Positions 30,278 through 39,275 of a stretch of 64,000 nt of DNA are shown piece after piece. The translations under genes were made by a program, and so were the position numbers. Positions within the stretch are counted from its first letter, which is position 1; every line of letters starts with the position of its first letter. A model generated the notes under the pieces. The model worked only from the letters and a program-made list of their open reading frames with translations. It searched no databases and was not told the DNA's origin. This stretch comes from an uncultured Acidimicrobiales bacterium (GTDB lineage Bacteria; Actinomycetota; Acidimicrobiia; Acidimicrobiales; CADCSY01). The stretch covers positions 1-64,000 of the forward strand of contig CADCSY010000035.1 in NCBI GenBank assembly GCA_902805555.1. The letters are read 5' to 3'.

Positions 30278-30715
30278 TCAGGCGCCGGTGGAGCCGAAGC
30301 CGCCGAGCCCGCGCTCGGAGGCGCCGAGCTCCTCGACGGGGCGGAAGGTGCAGTGCTCGACCCTTTGGACCACGAGCTGCGCGATCCGGTCGCCCCTCTC
30401 GATCGAGAAGGCGTCGCTCGGGTCGAGGTTCACGAGCAGGACCCGCAGCTCGTCCCGGTAGCCGGCGTCGATGAGGCCGGGGGCGTTCAGCACGGTGACG
30501 CCGTGGCGCAGGGCGAGGCCGCTGCGAGGCTGCACGAACCCCGCCCACCCCTCGGGGAGGGCGAGGGCGATCCCGGTCGCGATGAGCGCCCGGCCGCCGG
30601 CGGGCGCGAGCGTCGCCCGTTCGCGGGCCACGAGGTCGGCCCCCGCGTCACCGGTCCGGGCGTAGGCGGGGAGCGCCAGGTCGGGGTCGAGCCGCAGGAC
30701 GGGGACCTCGAGCAC
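30278..30715 (-). CDS. dut: dUTP diphosphatase
   Basis: RTGDAGADLVA; PRSGLALRHGVTVLNAPGLIDAGYRDELRVLL; GGFGSTG. Confidence 0.96.
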   Translation of the reverse strand: MLEVPVLRLDPDLALPAYARTGDAGADLVARERATLAPAGGRALIATGIALALPEGWAGFVQPRSGLALRHGVTVLNAPGLIDAGYRDELRVLLVNLDPSDAFSIERGDRIAQLVVQRVEHCTFRPVEELGASERGLGGFGSTGA

Positions 30716-30775
30716 CGTCCGAGCCTAGGACCGGCGTGCCGGGGGCGACCCGGGGTGGCGCCTACGATCGCCGGG

Positions 30776-31363
30776 GTGCTGGCGTGGATGGACCTCGAGA
30801 TGACCGGGCTCGACCCGGCCCGCCACGTCATCGTCGAGATCGCCACGCTCCTCACCGACGACGACCTGACGATCGTCGCGGAGGGCCCCGACCTCGTCGT
30901 CCACCAGCCGCCCGAGGCGCTGGCGCAGATGGACCAGGTCGTCCGGGAGATGCACACGAAGAGCGGCCTCCTGCCCGCCATCGAGGCGAGCACGACGACC
31001 CTGGAGGACGCAGGTGCAGCCACCCTCGCCTTCCTGCGTGACCACGTCCCCGCTGCGGGGACCGTCCCCCTGTGCGGCAACTCCATCGGCACCGACCGCC
31101 GGTTCCTCGCCCGGTACCTGCCGGAGATCGAGGAGCACCTGCACTACCGCTCGGTCGACGTCTCGACCATCAAGGAGCTCAGTCGTCGCTGGTACCCGGG
31201 CGTCGTCACCGCTGCTCCCCGCAAGTCCGGCGGCCACCGGGCCCTCGACGACATCCGGGAGAGCGTGACCGAGCTCGCCTACTACCGGGGAGCCGTGTTC
31301 AAGCCGCCGGCGGGCGGGAGCGGACCGGCGCCGCAGGCCGTGACGCCGCCGCTCGACGGCTGA
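30776..31363 (+). CDS. orn: Oligoribonuclease
   Basis: LAWMDLEMTGLDPARHVIVEIATLLTDDDL; GNSIGTDRRFLARYLPEIEEHLHYRSVDVSTIKELSRRW; HRALDDIRES. Confidence 0.96.
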   Translation: MLAWMDLEMTGLDPARHVIVEIATLLTDDDLTIVAEGPDLVVHQPPEALAQMDQVVREMHTKSGLLPAIEASTTTLEDAGAATLAFLRDHVPAAGTVPLCGNSIGTDRRFLARYLPEIEEHLHYRSVDVSTIKELSRRWYPGVVTAAPRKSGGHRALDDIRESVTELAYYRGAVFKPPAGGSGPAPQAVTPPLDG

Positions 31364-31467
31364 GCCCGAGGTCGCGCAGGCCACCCACGGGGGGCTCCCC
31401 GGTCGACCGTGCGGAACCCCGGGTGGGCATGCCCGACGTCAGTGGCCCGGTCGCCGAAGATGGGGGC

Positions 31468-31686
31468 ATGGGCGCAGGCGGACAGGGGCCGCAGGAGGAC
31501 GGGTCGGAGGGCGGGCTCGACATGGAGCGGCTACCGGTGGTGGAGGCGGCGCTGGCTGACGTCGAGCACGCCATGGCCAGGCTGGATGCCGGCACCTGGG
31601 GCACCTGCGAGCACTGCGGCGCCCCGCTGGACCAGGCGCTGCTGGTCGAGCGGCCTGCCGCCCGAGCCTGCCCCGTGCACGCCTGA
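31468..31686 (+). CDS. TraR/DksA-type zinc finger protein
   Basis: VEAALADVEHAMARLDAGTWGTCEHCGAPL...RACPVHA. Confidence 0.8.
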   Translation: MGAGGQGPQEDGSEGGLDMERLPVVEAALADVEHAMARLDAGTWGTCEHCGAPLDQALLVERPAARACPVHA

Positions 31687-31689
31687 GCG

Positions 31690-32211
31690 TCAGCCGCCTC
31701 CGACCTCGCCGGTGCCGCCCTCCGGGCCGCCACCGTCGAGCTGCTCGCCCCTGCTCATGGCGAGGAGGAAGCCGGTGGCCCGCTCGCCGAGCGGGTGACG
31801 GGCCACCAGCGCCTGGAACGCGGGGCCGTGGCCGGGTTCGGCGAGGTGGGCGAGCTCGTGGACGATGACGTGGTCGAGCACCCAGCTCGGGAACCCGGCG
31901 AGCCGGGAGGACAGCCGGATGCTGCCGTCTGCCGGTGTGCACGACCCCCACCGCGCCTGCTGGTTGTCGACCCACCGGATCGAGCGGGCCCGGGGGAGGT
32001 CGTAGCGCTCCGCGAGCCTGGCTGCCCTCGCCTCGATGTCGATGCCGGCCGAGGTGGCGCGCCGCTCGAAGCGCCGGGTCATCTCCCCGACCCAACGCTG
32101 CTCCTCGGCCCGGGTCATCGTGGCCGGGATGCTGATGCGCAGCACCCCGTCGACCTGCCGGGCGGCGACCGTCTTGCGCCTACGGGCGCTGCGCACGACC
32201 TCGACCTCCAC
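31690..32211 (-). CDS. YgjP/M48-like metallopeptidase
   Basis: RWGSCTPADGSIRLSSRLAGFPSWVLDHVIVHELAHLAEPGHGPAFQAL (HELAH). Confidence 0.9.
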   Translation of the reverse strand: MEVEVVRSARRRKTVAARQVDGVLRISIPATMTRAEEQRWVGEMTRRFERRATSAGIDIEARAARLAERYDLPRARSIRWVDNQQARWGSCTPADGSIRLSSRLAGFPSWVLDHVIVHELAHLAEPGHGPAFQALVARHPLGERATGFLLAMSRGEQLDGGGPEGGTGEVGGG

Positions 32212-32218
32212 GCCGACC

Positions 32219-32848
32219 TCAGAGCTGACGGGGGACGGTGACCGCGACGTCGTCTGGGTCGATGAGCAGGACGCGCTCGCCGAGCACGACCTCGCCCCCG
32301 TCGTCGACCTGGACCCAGCGCGCACCGAGGTTGGGGACGGGGGCCGAGACGTCGCCGAGCGTCCGCTCGACGGCCCGGATGACGCCGCCGTGGGTGACCG
32401 CGACGGCCTCGCCGTGGGGGCCCACCAGGTCGGCGATGCGGGCCAGGGCAGCCGTCACCCGCCGGACCACGACGTCGGGAGGCTCCCCGCCAGGTGGCGT
32501 GACGGGCGCCGCCCCGCGCGCGGAGGCCAGGAGCTCGGCGTAGGCGTCGGGCCAGCGCTCGGCGATCTCGGCGCGCGTGCAGCCCGTCCACTCGCCGACG
32601 TCGCGCTCCTTCAGACCGGGCTCCACGACCACGGGACCGATGCCGATCGCCTCGCTGATGACCACGGCCGTGGCGACCGCGCGCAGGAGGTCGGACGCGA
32701 CGACGGCGTCGACGGCGCCGATCGCAGCCGCAGCCGACCGGGCCTGCTGGCGCCCCAGGGCGGTGAGGGGAGGGTCGGCCCACCCCTGCCACCTGCCGCT
32801 CTCGTTCCACGTCGACTGGCCGTGGCGCACGAGGAGGACGCGGGACAC
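32219..32848 (-). CDS. Histidine phosphatase (phosphoglycerate mutase-like) family protein
   Basis: VLLVRHGQSTWNESGRWQGWADPPLTALGRQQA; GEAVAVTHGGVIRAV. Confidence 0.93.
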   Translation of the reverse strand: MSRVLLVRHGQSTWNESGRWQGWADPPLTALGRQQARSAAAAIGAVDAVVASDLLRAVATAVVISEAIGIGPVVVEPGLKERDVGEWTGCTRAEIAERWPDAYAELLASARGAAPVTPPGGEPPDVVVRRVTAALARIADLVGPHGEAVAVTHGGVIRAVERTLGDVSAPVPNLGARWVQVDDGGEVVLGERVLLIDPDDVAVTVPRQL

Positions 32849-32964
32849 GAGCCGGACGGTAGCCGTGGCGCGGGTGCGGGCGGACGAGCACGGGGGGCAT
32901 GGGAGGGGACCGCCCGCCGCCTCCTCGCATGCACCGGACCGGCCGCGGGTACCCGGTGGCGACG

Positions 32965-33210
32965 ATGCCGGTGCTCCTGCTGTTCGCCGCGGCCCGGGAG
33001 GCGGCCGGGACCGGCCGGGAGGACGTGGACGGCTCGACCGTGGGTGAGGTGCTGGCCGAGGCGTGCGCCCGGCACGGGGAGCTCTTCGCCCGGGTCGTGG
33101 CGTCCTCGAAGGTGTGGCGCAACGGGGAGCCGGCTGCGGAGGACGAGGCGGTCGGCCCGGCCGACGAGGTCGCCGTGCTCCCGCCGGTGTCGGGCGGGTC
33201 CGGCGGCTGA
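32965..33210 (+). CDS. MoaD/ThiS family sulfur-carrier-like protein
   Basis: LLFAAAREAAGTGREDVDG...DEVAVLPPVSGGSGG (GG C-terminus). Confidence 0.8.
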   Translation: MPVLLLFAAAREAAGTGREDVDGSTVGEVLAEACARHGELFARVVASSKVWRNGEPAAEDEAVGPADEVAVLPPVSGGSGG

Positions 33211-33356
33211 CAGACGACCGTCCCGGGGGAGGCCCCTCGGGCACCGGGGCGGACGTGGGCGGTCCCGTGCGGCGCCCGCACCTCGTGCGCCACCCCGGCC
33301 CGGCTCCCGTGCGGGCGCCTGCACTCGGGCGGCCCACGTCGGTAACGTCTCTCCTG

Positions 33357-33902
33357 GTGGACCCCGCTCGGATCGCACATGTGCTCGACCCCTCGTACGT
33401 GGCCGGCCTCGAGTCGCTGCCCATGGAGGAGCTCCGGGCCAGGCGCACCGCCTGCCAGACGCTCGAGGTGGGCCTCTCGTACCAGCGCCGCATGGCCCAG
33501 GGGCGGCTCGACCTCGTTGGTGCCGAGCGGAACCAGCGGGCGGGTGGGGCCAACGCCCCCCACGTCGGCGACGACACCGAGGAGATGGTCCAGCAGCTGA
33601 GCGGCGTCCTCGCCGACCGGGGACGGGCGCCGGGCTTCGGTCGCCTGCCCCAGCTGATGGCGCCGGAGGCAGAGGACGTCGACACCGCCGCGCTCGACGC
33701 CATCGCCGGGCCCGGGGCGCTGGCCGGCCTCGCCGACCTGGACGAGGAGGCCCTGGCCGGTCTCGTCGAGCGCCTCAGCGCCTACGAGCGCTCGGTGTCC
33801 GACCAGCGCCACGAGCTGCACACGAGGATCGACGCGCTCCAGGCCGAGATCGCCAGGCGCTACCGCACCGGCGAGGCCACGGTGGAGTCGCTCCTGACCT
33901 GA
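33357..33902 (+). CDS. RsiG-like c-di-GMP-binding anti-sigma factor candidate
   Basis: EVGLSYQRRMAQGRLD matches E(X3)S(X2)R(X3)Q(X3)D exactly; second helix ERSVSDQRHELHTRID matches except Q to H. Confidence 0.75.
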   Translation: MDPARIAHVLDPSYVAGLESLPMEELRARRTACQTLEVGLSYQRRMAQGRLDLVGAERNQRAGGANAPHVGDDTEEMVQQLSGVLADRGRAPGFGRLPQLMAPEAEDVDTAALDAIAGPGALAGLADLDEEALAGLVERLSAYERSVSDQRHELHTRIDALQAEIARRYRTGEATVESLLT

Positions 33903-33999
33903 GCCGGGGACCCCGGTCTGCGCCGCGCGCGGACGCGCACCGGCGATCGTGCTCGCGCCTGACAGTGGAGTGCTCGCGACCGTTGCGTACGATCGGGCC

Positions 34000-34449
34000 A
34001 TGAACGAGCTCGAGTCACGCTGGCGGGACCTCGGTGCGTTCATCCGCGAGCAGCGCCAGCAGGGCCACGTCTCGCTTCGCAAGCTCTCGGAGTCGGCGGG
34101 GATCTCGAACCCCTACCTGAGCCAGATCGAGCGGGGGCTGCGCAAGCCGTCCGCCGAGATCCTCCAGCAGATCGCAAAGGCACTGCGCATCTCGGCAGAG
34201 ACGCTGTACGTGCAGGCGGGGATCCTCGAGGCCCGGGAGGGTGACGAGGACTTCGTGATGGCACTGCTCCGCGACCCGCTGCTGCACGAGGAGCAGAAGC
34301 AGACCCTGCTCCGGATCTACCAGTCGTTCGTCTTCGAGAACGGCCCCGCCGCCCCGGTCGGCGTCGAAGGGCCGGACGGGGTCGAGGTCGACAGCGACGC
34401 CGGTGCGGACGGCGACCAGGGGGACCACCCGATCGCCGACGCGGGCTGA
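34000..34449 (+). CDS. XRE family transcriptional regulator
   Basis: LGAFIREQRQQGHVSLRKLSESAGISNPYLSQIERGLRKPSAEILQQIAKAL. Confidence 0.92.
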   Translation: MNELESRWRDLGAFIREQRQQGHVSLRKLSESAGISNPYLSQIERGLRKPSAEILQQIAKALRISAETLYVQAGILEAREGDEDFVMALLRDPLLHEEQKQTLLRIYQSFVFENGPAAPVGVEGPDGVEVDSDAGADGDQGDHPIADAG

Positions 34450-34502
34450 CACCGCCGGCGCGGTCGCGGAATCCCCGGTCACCCGGCGGGGTTGGCCCCT
34501 CC

Positions 34503-35768
34503 GTGCGCCGCCTGGCCATCCTCTCGTTCCACACCTCGCCCCTGGCCCAGCCGGGCTCGGGCGACAGCGGCGGCATGAACGTCTACGTGCGGGAGCTGGG
34601 CTCGGCCCTGGCCCAGGCGGGCGTCGAGTGCGACATCTACACCCGGCGGTGGTCCGAGGACCTGCCTGCCGAGGTGGCCGTGGAGCCCGGCTTCACCGTC
34701 GTTCACGTGCCGGCAGGCCCTGCGTCCGACATCGCCAAGGAGGACCTCGCCGAGCTCGTCCCGGCCTTCACCGACCGCGTCATCGACCGCATCCGCTCGA
34801 GCGGTGGGGTCGACGCGGTGCACGCCAACTACTGGCTCTCGGGTGTCGCCGGCCACGCCGTCAAGCACGAGCTCGACCTCCCGCTCGTCTCCACGTTCCA
34901 CACCCTCGCCCGGGTCAAGGCGGACGGTGGCACGGTCGATGCGGTGGGCGGTGGCGACCGGGTGGCCGCCGAGGTCGAGGTCGTCGCCTGCAGCGACGCC
35001 ATCCTCGCCAACTGCTCGGAGGAGTCGCTCGACCTCCAGCACCACTACGCAGCGCCGGCCGAGCGGATCGAGATCGTGCCCCCCGGCGTCGACCACGCCT
35101 TCTTCTCGCCCGGCGACCGGGACGGGGCCCGGGCCGCGCTGGGCTGGTCGTCCCCCGGTCGCATCAGCGCCGTCGGCGGTCGCCTCGCGGACAAGCACCC
35201 CGTGCTGCTCTTCGTCGGCCGGATCCAGCCGCTCAAGGGCCTCGACGTGGCCGTGGCCGCGCTCGCCGCCCTCGATCGCCCCGACGCCGAGCTGGTGGTC
35301 GTCGGTGGCCCGAGCGGTGGCGACGGACCGGCCGAGCTCGCCAGGGTGACGGCGATGGCGCACGAGCTCGGTGTGGCCGGCCGGGTCCGCTTCGTCCCCG
35401 CCCAGCCCCACCACCTCCTCTCGACCTGGTACAGGGCGGCCGACGTGGTCCTCGTGCCGAGCCGCTCCGAGAGCTTCGGCCTGGTCGCTCTCGAAGCCGC
35501 CGCCTGCGGGGTCCCGGTGGTCGCCGCCGCGGTCGGCGGGCTGCGCACCCTCGTCGACGACGGTCGCACGGGCTTCCTCGTCGAGGGGCGCGACCCCGGT
35601 GACTTCGCGGCGTCGGTCGAGCGGCTCCTCGCCGACCCCGCCCTCGCCTCGGCCATGGGCAGCGCGGGCGCCCTCCGGGCGCAGGGCTACACCTGGTCGA
35701 CCGCGGCTGCCCGGCTCCGCCGCCTCTACACCGACGTGTCGGCTCGGAGCCTCGTCACCTGCACCTGA
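34503..35768 (+). CDS. mshA: MshA-type D-inositol-3-phosphate glycosyltransferase (GT4)
   Basis: LSFHTSPLAQPGSGDSGGMNVYVRELGSALAQAGVECDIYTRR; ESFGLVALEAAACGVPVVAAAVGGL. Confidence 0.9.
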   Translation: MRRLAILSFHTSPLAQPGSGDSGGMNVYVRELGSALAQAGVECDIYTRRWSEDLPAEVAVEPGFTVVHVPAGPASDIAKEDLAELVPAFTDRVIDRIRSSGGVDAVHANYWLSGVAGHAVKHELDLPLVSTFHTLARVKADGGTVDAVGGGDRVAAEVEVVACSDAILANCSEESLDLQHHYAAPAERIEIVPPGVDHAFFSPGDRDGARAALGWSSPGRISAVGGRLADKHPVLLFVGRIQPLKGLDVAVAALAALDRPDAELVVVGGPSGGDGPAELARVTAMAHELGVAGRVRFVPAQPHHLLSTWYRAADVVLVPSRSESFGLVALEAAACGVPVVAAAVGGLRTLVDDGRTGFLVEGRDPGDFAASVERLLADPALASAMGSAGALRAQGYTWSTAAARLRRLYTDVSARSLVTCT

Positions 35769-35808
35769 CCCATCCCGGGTCCGGCCCCGGGGCTGGCATG
35801 GTGGGGCC

Positions 35809-36303
35809 ATGAACGGCGACGACTCCGACGACCTCGCCCCACCTGCCACCCCACAGGAGCTCGACGCGCTCGAGGCCCGGCTCGACGCCTGGCTCCAGCG
35901 CGAGCTCGCGACCAGCCCGGTGCTCGTGGCGGTCGATCGTGGCGAGCCGGGGGAGCGTCGCTGGTACGTCCGCCTGGCCGGGGAGGAGAAGGAGTTCACG
36001 ACGATCTGGTTGACGCTCGGCCAGCGGGCGCTCCACCTCGAGACCTACGTGATGCCGGCGCCCGAGGAGGCCGAGGCCGCCTTCTACGCCCACCTCCTCC
36101 GGCGCAACCGCACGACCCACGGCCTCTGGTTCGCCATCGGTGAGGAGGAGGCGATCTTCCTCGTCGGCCAGCTCCCGGTCGCCGCGGTGGACGAGGCCGC
36201 TCTCGACCGGCTCATCGGCTCCACCTACGCCTACGTCGAACGGTTCTTCCGGCCGGCCCTCTCCATCGGGTTCGCGTCCCGGCTGGCGAAGGGTCGGGGT
36301 TGA
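35809..36303 (+). CDS. YbjN domain-containing protein
   Basis: RRWYVRLAGEEKEFTTIWLTLGQRALHLETYVMPAPEEAEAAFYAHLLRRN; follows mshA. Confidence 0.85.
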   Translation: MNGDDSDDLAPPATPQELDALEARLDAWLQRELATSPVLVAVDRGEPGERRWYVRLAGEEKEFTTIWLTLGQRALHLETYVMPAPEEAEAAFYAHLLRRNRTTHGLWFAIGEEEAIFLVGQLPVAAVDEAALDRLIGSTYAYVERFFRPALSIGFASRLAKGRG

Positions 36304-36812
36304 GGAAGGGCTCCTGCATCGCCTGCACCCTCTGCACGCCCGATCATCTCTTGCATCTCGTGTCATCTCGTGCCTAGGCTGCCTGCGGGGCCCGGAGGTG
36401 CCAGGTCGGTCCGAGGCGTTCGGGGAAGTACGCCGACGTCCACCTCCGCCGCCGGGCCCCACCCGATCTGAAGGCCGACGACCCTGGGCGTCCAGCGCCC
36501 GTTCAGCACGAAGCTGAACCACCCCCCCGGCCTGCGGCGCGGTCGGCCGAGCCCACGTCACCGTCGCCAGGCCCCGACGGGAACGGGGTCGACGCTCGGC
36601 CGGCTCCTGCGGCCCGGGAGCGGAGGCCGGGGGCTGATCGGCGGGTGGCCAGGGGCCCGGCCTGACCGGCGGGGAGCGGCCCGGCCGACCGGTCCGACTC
36701 GCTGACGAACCTCCCCGACATCGCCTGCTGGTCCCGGTCCCGCCGCCGCTGCGCCGGCGTCGACCGAACGTCGGGATGTGGGCGAACCGCGCGGATGTGG
36801 AGGTTCGGTGTA

Positions 36813-36856
36813 CGTGGTGTTACGGTCCGGCTACTTATTGCCGTCGTGTTACGGCC
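36813..36856 (+). promoter_or_regulatory. Direct repeat CGTSGTGTTACGGYC upstream of M23 peptidase
   Basis: cgtggtgttacggtc at 36813-36827 and cgtcgtgttacggcc at 36842-36856, 29-bp period. Confidence 0.45.
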
Positions 36857-36935
36857 AATCCGGCCGTGCTCGCCGATCCCCTCGAGCCCACGTCGTCCCG
36901 ACGCCCGACCGAGAGAGTCCCCGAGACCGGCCCTG

Positions 36936-38090
36936 ATGAACCGTCACAGCAGCACCATACGCGTCACGATCCTCGCCCTGATCGTCGCCCTGGTCACATC
37001 CCACGTCGCCCCCGCCGGCGCCGTCGGCGTCGACCCGGAGCGTGAGGACGCCCGCCGGCGCAAGGCCTCGCTCCAGGCCGACCTCGACGTGCTGACCGCG
37101 TCCGAGACCGACCTGCAAGCAGCGCTCGGCGCCCTCAGCGCCAGCGTGCTGGTGCAGACGGCGGCAGTGGACGAGGCGAAGGGTGCCGCCACCGCGGCCG
37201 AGAGCGACGTCGCCGAGCTCGAGGCCGAGCTCGCTGTCACGAGCAGCGCCATCAGCGACCTGAAGGCGGATCTGGTGACGCGAGCGGTCGACACCTTCGT
37301 GCGTCCCTCGGAGCTCAGCTTCGTCGAGATGGTCGAGTCCTCGGATCCTGCCGAGGCCGAGCGCAAGCAGGCCTTCCTCGACCTGCTCATGGCCCACGAC
37401 ACCGATGTGGTCGGGCAGCTGCAGCGGGCCGAGGAGGAGCTGACGCGCCAGCGAGGAGAGGCGGAGGCGGCTCGCGAGGCGGCCGAGGCGCTGAGGGCCG
37501 GGGCCGAGGCCGCGCTCGTCGAGCTCGAGCAGTCGATGACGGACCACGCCGCCCTCAAGGCCGGCATCGACGTCCGCCAGGCCGAGGTGCTGGCCGAGAT
37601 CGACCAGCTGTCGGCGGCCGAGGCCGAGCTCGGCGCCCTGATCGACAGCCGCGTCGCAGCCGCCGCCACGGGCGCCCCCGGCGAGCCGGTCGCCGCTGCG
37701 AGCGGAGCAGGCGCCGCCAGCAGCGGCGGGTGCGTGTGGCCCGCCCGGGGTTCGGTCACCTCGGAGTTCGGCTCTCGCTGGGGTCGGCTGCACGCCGGCC
37801 TCGACATCGCCGGACCGATCGGCACGCCGATCTGGGCGGCCAAGGCCGGCACGGTCGCGGTGGCCGGGACCCAGAACGGCTACGGCACCACCGTGGTGCT
37901 CGACCACGGGGGTGGCATGACCACGCTCTACGGGCACCAGAGCCGCCTCGCCGTGTCGGTGGGCCAGTCCGTGAGCCAGGGGCAGGTCATCGGCTACGTC
38001 GGCAACACCGGTCGCTCGACGGGGCCCCACCTGCACTTCGAGACCCGCTACGGCGGGTCGCCGCGCAGCCCCCGCGGCTGCCTCGGCTGA
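36936..38090 (+). CDS. M23 family peptidase with N-terminal coiled coil, secreted (EnvC/murein hydrolase-like)
   Basis: Signal peptide; long heptad-rich region; VTSEFGSRWGRLHAGLDIAGPIGTPIWAAKAGTV; GPHLHFETRYGG. Confidence 0.93.
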   Translation: MNRHSSTIRVTILALIVALVTSHVAPAGAVGVDPEREDARRRKASLQADLDVLTASETDLQAALGALSASVLVQTAAVDEAKGAATAAESDVAELEAELAVTSSAISDLKADLVTRAVDTFVRPSELSFVEMVESSDPAEAERKQAFLDLLMAHDTDVVGQLQRAEEELTRQRGEAEAAREAAEALRAGAEAALVELEQSMTDHAALKAGIDVRQAEVLAEIDQLSAAEAELGALIDSRVAAAATGAPGEPVAAASGAGAASSGGCVWPARGSVTSEFGSRWGRLHAGLDIAGPIGTPIWAAKAGTVAVAGTQNGYGTTVVLDHGGGMTTLYGHQSRLAVSVGQSVSQGQVIGYVGNTGRSTGPHLHFETRYGGSPRSPRGCLG

Positions 38091-38157
38091 CCCCTGGACC
38101 GTCGCCGGGCGGTGCTGGTCACCGGCGCACGGCACCTGCTCGCCTAGGTTCCGCACG

Positions 38158-38946
38158 GTGGCGCTTCGGCTGGTGATCGTGGGGGGTGGCCGGATGGGCG
38201 AGGCGCTCGTCGGCGGGCTGCTCGCCGCCGGCTGGGCCTCCGAGGAGCTCGGCGTGGTCGAGCCGCTGGACGCTCGCCGCCACGAGCTGGCTGCGAGCTT
38301 CCCCGGCGTGACCACCTCCGCCGAGGGGATGGCCGGCGCAGGCACCGTCCTCGCGGTCAAGCCGGACGCCGTCGGCGACGCCGCCAGGGAGGCCGTCGGG
38401 GCGGGCACCGAGCGGATCCTCTCCATCGCCGCAGGCGTGACCATCGGAGCCATCGAGGCCGTCTCCGGCGCCGTCCCGGTGGTGCGGGCGATGCCCAACA
38501 CGCCGGCGCTCGTCGGTGCAGGCGCAGCGGCGATCGCCCCCGGCACCTCGGCCGGTGAGGCCGACCTGGTGTGGGCCGAGGAGGTCCTCGGTGCGGTGGG
38601 GACCGTCGTGCGGGTGCCCGAGCACCTGTTGGACGCGGTGACGGGCCTGTCCGGATCGGGGCCGGCCTACGTGTTCCTGGTGGCCGAGGCCCTCGTCGAC
38701 GCGGGGGTCCTCGTCGGCCTCCCCCGCCCGACGGCGACGGCGCTCGTCGGCCAGACGCTGCTGGGTGCCGCTCGGCTCCTCGTGGAGGGGTCGGAGGGTC
38801 CGGAGGCCCTCCGTGCCGCAGTCACGTCGCCCGGCGGCACCACCGCAGCAGGGCTCCGGGTGCTCGAGGCGGCGGGCCTCCGCTCGGCGCTGCTCGAGGC
38901 CGTGGCGGCGGCTGCGGCGCGGGCCGCAGAGCTCGGGCGGGCCTGA
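38158..38946 (+). CDS. proC: Pyrroline-5-carboxylate reductase
   Basis: IVGGGRMGEALVGGLLAAGWA; VVRAMPNTPALVGAGAAAIAPG; LSGSGPAYVFLVAEALVDAGV. Confidence 0.96.
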   Translation: MALRLVIVGGGRMGEALVGGLLAAGWASEELGVVEPLDARRHELAASFPGVTTSAEGMAGAGTVLAVKPDAVGDAAREAVGAGTERILSIAAGVTIGAIEAVSGAVPVVRAMPNTPALVGAGAAAIAPGTSAGEADLVWAEEVLGAVGTVVRVPEHLLDAVTGLSGSGPAYVFLVAEALVDAGVLVGLPRPTATALVGQTLLGAARLLVEGSEGPEALRAAVTSPGGTTAAGLRVLEAAGLRSALLEAVAAAAARAAELGRA

Positions 38947-39037
38947 GGCCGAAGCCCGAACCTCACCTGCAACACCTGGCCCTCTTCCCCCAGGTGCACC
39001 GAGGTCGTACAGTGCCGCGCGGAGAAAGGGGCGGTCC

Positions 39038-39232
39038 ATGGACCGAGAGACCACGCGCGCCACGTACCTGACGGTCGCCGAGGTCGCCGGCATGCTTCGC
39101 GTGTCGACGATGACGGTGTACCGGCTCATCAAGGCCGGTGAGCTGCCGGCCGTGCGGGTGGGCAAGTCCTACCGGCTCTCCGAGGACGAGGTCGACCGCT
39201 TCGTGGCCCAGGGCTTCACCGCCGCAGGCTGA
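39038..39232 (+). CDS. Excisionase/BldC-like small HTH DNA-binding protein
   Basis: YLTVAEVAGMLRVSTMTVYRLIKAGELPAVRVGKSYRLSEDEVDRFV. Confidence 0.92.
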   Translation: MDRETTRATYLTVAEVAGMLRVSTMTVYRLIKAGELPAVRVGKSYRLSEDEVDRFVAQGFTAAG

Positions 39233-39275
39233 GCTGCGGCCCGGGCCACCCGGCGGCCGGTACGGTCGAACGGGC

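Noticed and set aside
36304-36935. ydaO/c-di-AMP riboswitch upstream of the M23 peptidase
   Set aside because: Expected from actinobacterial cell-wall hydrolase genes, but I could not recognise the conserved ydaO core by eye; needs an Rfam scan
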